Shown here: positions 34,073 through 38,234 of the stretch, one piece after another
How the letters are laid out: each line of letters starts with the position of its first letter
How positions within the stretch are numbered: position 1 is the stretch's first letter
Assembly: GCA_016789755.1 (NCBI GenBank)
Contig: JAEUQG010000193.1
Coordinates: 1-38,234 of the forward strand
Reading direction: 5' to 3'
DNA: 38,234 nt
From: Bryobacterales bacterium
Lineage (GTDB): Bacteria; Acidobacteriota; Terriglobia; Bryobacterales; Bryobacteraceae
Notes under the pieces: generated by a model
The model's input: the letters and a program-made list of their open reading frames with translations, nothing else
Database searches by the model: none
What the model was told of the DNA's origin: nothing
Made by a program: the position numbers and the translations under genes

Positions 34073-34102
34073 AATAAAAAACCCGGGCCGAAGCCCGGGT
34101 TT
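34073..34102 (-). terminator. Rho-independent terminator after the PEP-CTERM gene
   Basis: A perfect 10-base-pair stem (AAACCCGGGC / GCCCGGGTTT) closed by a TTCG tetraloop with a C-G closing pair, one of the most stable RNA loops, followed on the minus strand by TTTATT after the stem's own three Ts. It lies ~65 bases past the PEP-CTERM stop and ~26 bases before the EamA start. Confidence 0.93.
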
Positions 34103-34166
34103 CCGAAAGGAGAGAAACAAGAAGCAAACCTTGTGAGCAAAGAACGTTAGCAGGGGGGGAGCGGCG

Positions 34167-34958
34167 TTACGCGATGCGCTTGCGGCCCCAGAGCCCGATG
34201 CCGAGAAGGCCGGCGCCCATGAGAGCGAGGGAAGCGGGTTCAGGAACCCCCTGGTCACCCGTGGGGCTGCCATCGACCACATCGTTGCCGCAGGTGGCGG
34301 AAGCGAAGTGCAGCAGGGTGTTGGAATCGCCGAGGGCATTCAAGAAAGCGTTGGTGTTGGCGTTTCCGACGAGCAGGAAGCTGATATCGACCTGGATCTG
34401 ATATCCGCCGCCGGGGCCCGCCTGAACGGTGCGGGTGTTGACGGTGCTCTGCAGAGTGGCGGTGTTATCGTACTTGCCCCAAACATACTCTTCGGGGCGG
34501 TAGATGCCGTTCGAGGGGTTGCCGAGCACGGTTTTCGCCTTCAGGAAATCCGGGACGGACCAGAGTCCGGCCATCGTGAGGCCGCCGGCGCCGGGCGCGG
34601 AGTTGGTATGGCTGATGAGCGGGATGGCCCATTTGTTGGCGCCGTTGGAAATGAGGATATCGCCAGGGTTGACCGTCGGGAACGAGCCGACTTTGATCCC
34701 ACTGAGGGTAGTGTCTCCACCGTTCGCGCCATAGTTCATCACGACGCTTGCCGTTACGTTGTTACCCGTGTTGCTGACGGAAACGAAGAAAATGTCGAAC
34801 GAACGCAGTTTGCCGATCACGTCGCCGTTGGCGTGGTTGTTCGAAGAGTCTGCGGTGGGGCCCGAGGCGCCACCGTATGCGTCTACTGCAACAATCGATG
34901 CAGCCGGGGCGAGAGTGGCCATTCCCAAGGCCATCGCCATCCATAAAACCATCTTCAT
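34167..34958 (-). CDS. PEP-CTERM sorting-domain protein, secreted
   Basis: A 263-residue exported protein. The signal peptide is MKMVLWMAMALGMATLAPAAS. The body (residues ~22-230) is rich in Gly, Asn, Thr and Val and has no family I recognise, though stretches such as VSNTGNNVTASVVMNYG suggest a beta-sandwich. The C-terminus VPEPASLALMGAGLLGIGLW followed by GRKRIA is a standard PEP-CTERM signal: a PEP motif, a membrane helix and a basic tail. The exosortase EpsH/XrtA normally cleaves this during export to the cell surface or EPS matrix; no exosortase is encoded in the window. A GGAGG lies 13 bases before the ATG. A strong terminator follows and a 180-base AT-richer region precedes it, so it is a single-gene unit. 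Confidence 0.93.
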   Translation of the reverse strand: MKMVLWMAMALGMATLAPAASIVAVDAYGGASGPTADSSNNHANGDVIGKLRSFDIFFVSVSNTGNNVTASVVMNYGANGGDTTLSGIKVGSFPTVNPGDILISNGANKWAIPLISHTNSAPGAGGLTMAGLWSVPDFLKAKTVLGNPSNGIYRPEEYVWGKYDNTATLQSTVNTRTVQAGPGGGYQIQVDISFLLVGNANTNAFLNALGDSNTLLHFASATCGNDVVDGSPTGDQGVPEPASLALMGAGLLGIGLWGRKRIA

Positions 34959-35138
34959 ATCTTGGTAAGTTCCTCCAAAGTAACCTGATCCACAATCTCA
35001 TGCGGATCCAGCGTATGGGAATGAGCGAAAGGTTGGGCTAGTACCGGAACAGGAATGGGCTATTTGGGGGCCGAAAGTACCGTTACCAAATTTGAAATAA
35101 TCAACAAAATCTGAATTATCAATCGATTGAAGGGGTAG
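34959..35138. other. Intergenic region upstream of the PEP-CTERM gene
   Basis: 180 bases, AT-richer than the surroundings. Visible elements are two copies of AGTACCG (one near 35040, one near 35076), a perfect 12-base palindrome tcaatcgattga at 35119-35130 close to the feoB stop, and an A/T-rich stretch between. I see no convincing promoter hexamers or sigma-54 site, although regulation of the PEP-CTERM gene should lie here. Confidence 0.5.
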
Positions 35139-37019
35139 TCATACAAGCCGGTTGGCGATGGCTGCGCCGACATATGCAAGGAAACTCATGTAAGAAAACT
35201 GGAGTATGGGCCACTTCCATCCGCCCGTCTCCCTTCTGACTACGGCGAGGGTGGACATGCACTGCATAGCGAAGGCAAAGAAAATGAGAAGAGCGATCGC
35301 GCCGCCGAGGTCGAGATCTTTCTGGAGAGCTTTTTGCAAGCCGACGGAATCCTCGTTGGCGGCGTCCCCTTCGATGCCGTAGATGGTGCCGAGGGTGCCG
35401 ACGATGACTTCGCGAGCGGCGAGGGAGGTAATGAGGCCAATACCGATTTTCCAGTTGAAGCCTAGGGGCTCGATGAGGGGTTCGACGGTGCGGCCGACGG
35501 TGCCGGCGAGACTATTCTCAATGGGCGGCGCTTTGCCGTCCTTGAGCGGTAAATGAGCAAGCACCCAGAGCAGCACGGCGACTGTGAGGATTACGGTGCC
35601 GGCGCGCTTGAGGAATGCAATGGCGCGGTCGTAGAGGCGTAAACCGATGCCCCGCAAGGTGGGCCAGCGGTAGGGCGGCATTTCCAGCAGGAACGGTGTC
35701 CGGTCGCTTTTGAGGATGGAGGACTTGAGGGCGCGGGCGGTGACGACGGCGGCGAGGAATCCTAAGAGGTACAAGCCGAGCATTGCCGCCGCGCGGGTGC
35801 CGAGGAGGGGGCCGAGCAAGGGCTTTTCGGGCAGAAAGGCGGCGATGATGAGTGTGTAGACGGGCAGGCGGGCGGAGCACGTCATGAAGGGGGCAATGAG
35901 GATGGTGGCGATGCGGTCGCGCTTGTTCTCGATGGTACGCGTGGCCATGATGGCGGGGACGGCGCAGGCGTAGGCGGACAGGAGGGGGATGAAGGACTTG
36001 CCCTGCAGACCCACTTTGGCCATGGTGCGATCGGCGATGAGGGCGGCGCGGGCGAGATAGCCTGAGTCCTCGAGGAGGCCGATGAAGAGGAAGAGGAGGA
36101 GGATTTGCGGGAGAAAGACGATGACGGAGCCGACGCCTCCCCAGACACCTTCGACGAGCAGATCGCGCCACCAGACGTCGGGGAGGTGTTTGGCGAGCCA
36201 GGCTCCGGAAGCGGCGATCATGCCTTCGACGCCGTTCATGAGCGGTTCGGCGCCGCTGAACATGGCCTGAAAGACCATCACGACGAGGGCGAGGAACACT
36301 AACGGACCGGCCACGGAGTGGAGGAACAGGCCATCGAGGCGGCGCGTCCACAAGGGTGGAGCGGGGGGCCTGTACTGCGCTTGGGTGCCGATCTTGGCGG
36401 ACCATTGGCGGCAGCGGGGCACATCCTGCAGGACGGGCAATTCGACGGGCCGGGGCACGGCGAACTGTCCGGCAAGGAAGTTGCGGACGGTATCGACGCC
36501 TTCGCCTTTGGCGGCGCTGATGAGCACCACGGGGGCGCCCAACTGGGAGGCGAGTTTTTCGGTATCGACGGAGCCTCCGCGCGAGGCGAGGTCGTCGGCC
36601 ATGTTGAGGACGACGATGGTGGGGGTGCCGGTGGCGAGGACTGGGGCGGCGAGCATGAGGTGCCGGCCGAGGTTGGTGGAATCGAGAATCAGCAGAATTG
36701 CATCTGGTTTGCGGATGCCGGCGACTTCGCCGAGGAGGGTATCGCGGGTGACACGTTCGTCTTCGGTGCGCGGATCGAGGCTGTAGACGCCGGGGAGATC
36801 GACGAGTTCGACCTCGACGCCATTGGGGAGCCGGGAGAGGCCGGAGTGATGCTCGACGGTGACACCGGGGAAATTGGCCACTTTCTGGCGGAGGCCGGTG
36901 AGGGCGTTGAAGAGGGTGGATTTACCGGCGTTGGGAGGGCCGACGAGGGCGACGGTGCGATGCTGTCCGGCGCGGGGGGCGGCGGAGGAACTCGGGGAAC
37001 AATGTCCGTTGCCGCTCAT
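35139..37019 (-). CDS. feoB: Ferrous iron transport protein B
   Basis: A 626-residue Fe(II) importer. The N-terminal G-protein domain has G1 GPPNAGKST, the switch and G3 region VDLPGVYSLDPRTEDE, G4 NMAD and G5 SAAKGEG. The membrane part starts near residue 230 and carries the two Gate segments, with VGSVIVFLPQILLLFLFIGL LEDSGYLAR-type and SCSARLPVYTLI-type signatures (here TCSARLPVYTLII), where the Cys is thought to be functional. The protein is ~150 residues shorter than the E. coli form, mainly in the helical spacer and the C-terminus; short forms are common. It sits nine bases after feoA, and its product would act with FeoA in the inner membrane under low-oxygen, iron-poor conditions. Confidence 0.97.
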   Translation of the reverse strand: MSGNGHCSPSSSAAPRAGQHRTVALVGPPNAGKSTLFNALTGLRQKVANFPGVTVEHHSGLSRLPNGVEVELVDLPGVYSLDPRTEDERVTRDTLLGEVAGIRKPDAILLILDSTNLGRHLMLAAPVLATGTPTIVVLNMADDLASRGGSVDTEKLASQLGAPVVLISAAKGEGVDTVRNFLAGQFAVPRPVELPVLQDVPRCRQWSAKIGTQAQYRPPAPPLWTRRLDGLFLHSVAGPLVFLALVVMVFQAMFSGAEPLMNGVEGMIAASGAWLAKHLPDVWWRDLLVEGVWGGVGSVIVFLPQILLLFLFIGLLEDSGYLARAALIADRTMAKVGLQGKSFIPLLSAYACAVPAIMATRTIENKRDRIATILIAPFMTCSARLPVYTLIIAAFLPEKPLLGPLLGTRAAAMLGLYLLGFLAAVVTARALKSSILKSDRTPFLLEMPPYRWPTLRGIGLRLYDRAIAFLKRAGTVILTVAVLLWVLAHLPLKDGKAPPIENSLAGTVGRTVEPLIEPLGFNWKIGIGLITSLAAREVIVGTLGTIYGIEGDAANEDSVGLQKALQKDLDLGGAIALLIFFAFAMQCMSTLAVVRRETGGWKWPILQFSYMSFLAYVGAAIANRLV

Positions 37020-37028
37020 TGGGGCGCT

Positions 37029-37283
37029 TTACTTGGAGTGGCGGATCTTGACGTGCTTGGCGGTCTCTTTGCGGAGAGCCACCTCAGAGCCGTCGACGCG
37101 GAAGACCTGGGGGCAACCACCGGGGGCGCAGCGTCCGGCCGCGATGACGTGACCCGGGAGGAAGCCCATCTCCATCAGGCGGCGGGACATATCATCGGGG
37201 AGATCGAGCTGGTCGAGAATGGCCTCTTCGCCTTCGTGCATTTCGGCCAGCGTCCGCGAGTGGGAGGTGCGGCGGTGGTGCAT
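37029..37283 (-). CDS. feoA: Ferrous iron transport protein A
   Basis: An SH3-like cytoplasmic partner of FeoB. The core is RTLAEMHEGEEAILDQLDLP, then DDMSRRLMEMGFLPGHVIAA (family hallmark), then FRVDGSEVALRKETAKHVKI. With the ATG at 37283 the protein has 84 residues, close to the usual 75-85. An upstream in-frame GTG at 37322 would add 13 residues, but that GTG falls in the spacer of a good promoter (TTGACA at 37342-37337, 17 bases, GATACT at 37319-37314), so it would not be transcribed. No strong Shine-Dalgarno precedes either start. Co-transcribed with feoB. Confidence 0.9.
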   Translation of the reverse strand: MHHRRTSHSRTLAEMHEGEEAILDQLDLPDDMSRRLMEMGFLPGHVIAAGRCAPGGCPQVFRVDGSEVALRKETAKHVKIRHSK

Positions 37284-37313
37284 CTTATTGAAACTCAGTT
37301 GCAGCACGTCTTC

Positions 37314-37342
37314 AGTATCCACCCCGCCGCGAGCGGTGTCAA
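37314..37342 (-). promoter_or_regulatory. Putative feoAB promoter
   Basis: A perfect -35 (TTGACA, 37342-37337), a 17-base spacer and GATACT (37319-37314, four of six matches). The predicted start of transcription is near 37307, leaving a leader of about 24 bases before the feoA ATG at 37283. Confidence 0.55.
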
Positions 37343-37357
37343 GTGACTCCGGTCACA
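37342..37357. promoter_or_regulatory. CRP/FNR-family site upstream of feoAB
   Basis: AGTGA-CTCCGG-TCACA on the plus strand matches the CRP consensus TGTGA-N6-TCACA at nine of ten positions. Its centre (37349.5) lies about 42 bases before the predicted feoAB start, the standard position of a class II CRP/FNR activator. feo operons are known targets of FNR-type and Fur regulation in other bacteria; the regulator here is not identified. Confidence 0.5.
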
Positions 37358-37407
37358 GAGGCTGTTAGGGGGCGAGGTCACTTTTGGGGCTGACGGCCAG
37401 CCTCCCC

Positions 37408-37436
37408 TTGATTACCGAGGAAACAGATGGTACACT
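37408..37436 (+). promoter_or_regulatory. padR promoter
   Basis: TTGATT (37408-37413), a 17-base spacer and an extended -10, TGG-TACACT (37428-37436). Transcription would start near 37443, 16 bases ahead of the padR ATG. It is interleaved with the inverted repeat at 37410-37449. Confidence 0.65.
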
Positions 37437-37449
37437 ACCCTCGGTAATC
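37410..37449. promoter_or_regulatory. PadR operator: perfect 11-bp inverted repeat around the -10 box
   Basis: Left arm gattaccgagg (37410-37420) and right arm cctcggtaatc (37439-37449) are exact reverse complements separated by 18 bases. The left arm covers most of the -35 box, the right arm covers the start of transcription, and the -10 box lies between. This is an ideal repressor site for the PadR encoded ten bases further on. Confidence 0.8.
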
Positions 37450-37458
37450 GAGTAGACC

Positions 37459-37791
37459 ATGAAACCCTCCGACCTTGTCCAAGGCACACTGGATCTGCTG
37501 ATCCTGAAGATCGTGACGTTGGAGCCGCTGCATGCGTGGGCGATCATCGAGCGGCTGCACCAGATATCGGGCGATGTATTGCAGGTAAGTGACGGTTCGT
37601 TGTATCCGGCGCTCCACAAGCTGGAACAGAACGGGTGGATCAAGAGTGAATGGCGCGTGACCGAGAACGGGCGGCGGGCGAAGTATTATGCGCCGACAGG
37701 TGCGGGGAAGGAAGCGCTGGCGCGGGAGGCGGCGAATTGGGATCGCCTTTCGGAAGCGGTGGGCAAAGTGTTGCGGTTTGTGGAGAACTGA
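37459..37791 (+). CDS. PadR family transcriptional regulator
   Basis: A 110-residue winged-helix repressor. It opens KPSDLVQGTLDLLILKIVTL, followed by PLHAWAIIERLHQISGDVLQV, the signature SDGSLYPALHKLEQNGWIKSEW and the wing RVTENGRRAKYYAPTGAGKEAL, with a short C-terminal helix for dimerisation. This is the PadR-s1 group that in Acidobacteria usually precedes a MacB-like permease. Ligand unknown. The permease gene starts one base after the stop, so they are one operon, and the inverted repeat at 37410-37449 suggests autorepression. Confidence 0.96.
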   Translation: MKPSDLVQGTLDLLILKIVTLEPLHAWAIIERLHQISGDVLQVSDGSLYPALHKLEQNGWIKSEWRVTENGRRAKYYAPTGAGKEALAREAANWDRLSEAVGKVLRFVEN

Positions 37792-37792
37792 G

Positions 37793-38234
37793 ATGGTGCG
37801 GCTCCGGCGTCTGCTGCACATGATTCCGTTACGGCTTCGAGCGCTGCTGCGGCGAGGCGAGGTGGAGCGGGAACTGGCCGAGGAGTTCGAGTACTACGTA
37901 GAGGAACGAACGCGGCGCGAGATGGCGCGGGGTGTTTCCGCGGAGGAAGCTCGAGCGGCTGCGCGGCGGGCGCTGGACGGGCAAGCCCGGCAGATGGAAG
38001 CGTGCCGCGAAACGTGGGGGGTGACGTTTCTCGATCATCTCGGCCGCGATCTGCGGACAGGCGTGCGAGGATGGCGGCGCACACCTGGGTTGTGGGCGCT
38101 GGCGACGATCACGTTAGGGGTGGGCTTGGGTGCAAACGCCACCATCTTTTCCGTGGTAGACGTCATCTATCACCATCCACTGTCCGGCCTCGATCCCGAA
38201 CGGTATGCGGTTCTGGAAGCCTTTCAGGAGAAGC
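37793..38234 (+). CDS. MacB/ADOP-type ABC permease, 3' truncated by the window
   Basis: The first 147 codons of a large permease. The N-terminus has the cytoplasmic helical segment typical of acidobacterial duplicated orphan permeases (ELAEEFEYYVEERTRREMARG, then SAEEARAAARRALDG). Next come FLDHLGRDLRTGVRGWRRTPG and the first membrane helix, LWALATITLGVGLGANATIF followed by SVVDVIYHHPL, the standard FtsX/MacB start. The complete protein would have ~800 residues and two FtsX repeats. The start is ATG 37793, one base after the padR stop (TGAGATG). The substrate is unknown; PadR control suggests export of toxic or signalling compounds. Confidence 0.93.
   Translation, partial: MVRLRRLLHMIPLRLRALLRRGEVERELAEEFEYYVEERTRREMARGVSAEEARAAARRALDGQARQMEACRETWGVTFLDHLGRDLRTGVRGWRRTPGLWALATITLGVGLGANATIFSVVDVIYHHPLSGLDPERYAVLEAFQEK

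Noticed and set aside
35119..35130. 12-base palindrome tcaatcgattga as a feoB terminator or operator
   Set aside because: Short, AT-rich, no T-run and no known matching regulator; too weak to call as a site.
37431..37436. FeoA-side promoter sharing the padR -10 region
   Set aside because: The feoAB promoter is better explained by TTGACA-17-GATACT at 37314-37342, well away from the padR operator.
1..38234. CRISPR arrays, insertion sequences, tRNA or rRNA genes
   Set aside because: No regularly spaced repeats, transposase genes, terminal inverted repeats or RNA-gene sequences were recognised.

Overview
The window is densely coding, GC-rich bacterial DNA: about 32 genes and no gap over 300 bases without a gene or gene remnant. 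The gene content fits an Acidobacteriota genome, most likely the Solibacter/Bryobacter side. Pointers are a PadR regulator next to a MacB/ADOP-type permease, a PknB-type kinase with a TPR tail and an MTPERW N-terminus, several Tat-exported sulfatases, a DUF1080 hydrolase, PQQ-repeat proteins and a PEP-CTERM protein. This assignment rests on gene families only. No rRNA, tRNA, CRISPR array or insertion sequence was seen.

Left part (1-9.2 kb): the 3' part of an RND pump fused in frame to a whole TolC-type channel. Then comes a minus-strand four-gene chain joined by 4-base overlaps or close couplings (DUF1080 hydrolase, two sulfatases, cyclase-family hydrolase), and a plus-strand GT39/ArnT-like membrane glycosyltransferase. 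Middle left (9.2-21.7 kb): a TPR Ser/Thr kinase translationally coupled to a GH20-like protein. Diverging from it are a large glycoside-hydrolase-like protein and an HpcH/HpaI aldolase. A third sulfatase follows, then a plus-strand run of a PQQ-propeller protein, a zinc dehydrogenase and an SDR dehydrogenase. Together this looks like export, breakdown and oxidation of sulfated or acidic polysaccharides; the substrate is not known.

Middle (21.7-24.8 kb): a VapBC remnant with an intact antitoxin and a frameshifted, internally deleted toxin, followed by a histidine kinase / OmpR regulator / DUF2490 operon. Right part (24.8-38.2 kb): proS, a class V aminotransferase and an OPT transporter as an overlapping operon; a small SnoaL-like protein; an HTH plus SEC-C zinc-motif protein; a membrane-anchored peptidoglycan amidase with an actin-like protein; an EamA transporter; a PEP-CTERM protein with a strong terminator; feoAB; and padR with a truncated permease gene.

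The most striking large-scale signal is base composition. The plus strand is strongly C-rich on the left and strongly G-rich on the right, whichever way genes point, with the change at about 21-23 kb. A negative-to-positive GC-skew switch is the mark of a replication origin or of an inversion junction. Other points of interest are the RND-TolC fusion, the amidase/actin-like pair, a clear PadR operator-promoter, a CRP/FNR-type site at the expected position for feoAB, and two leaderless-looking promoters of the same design.
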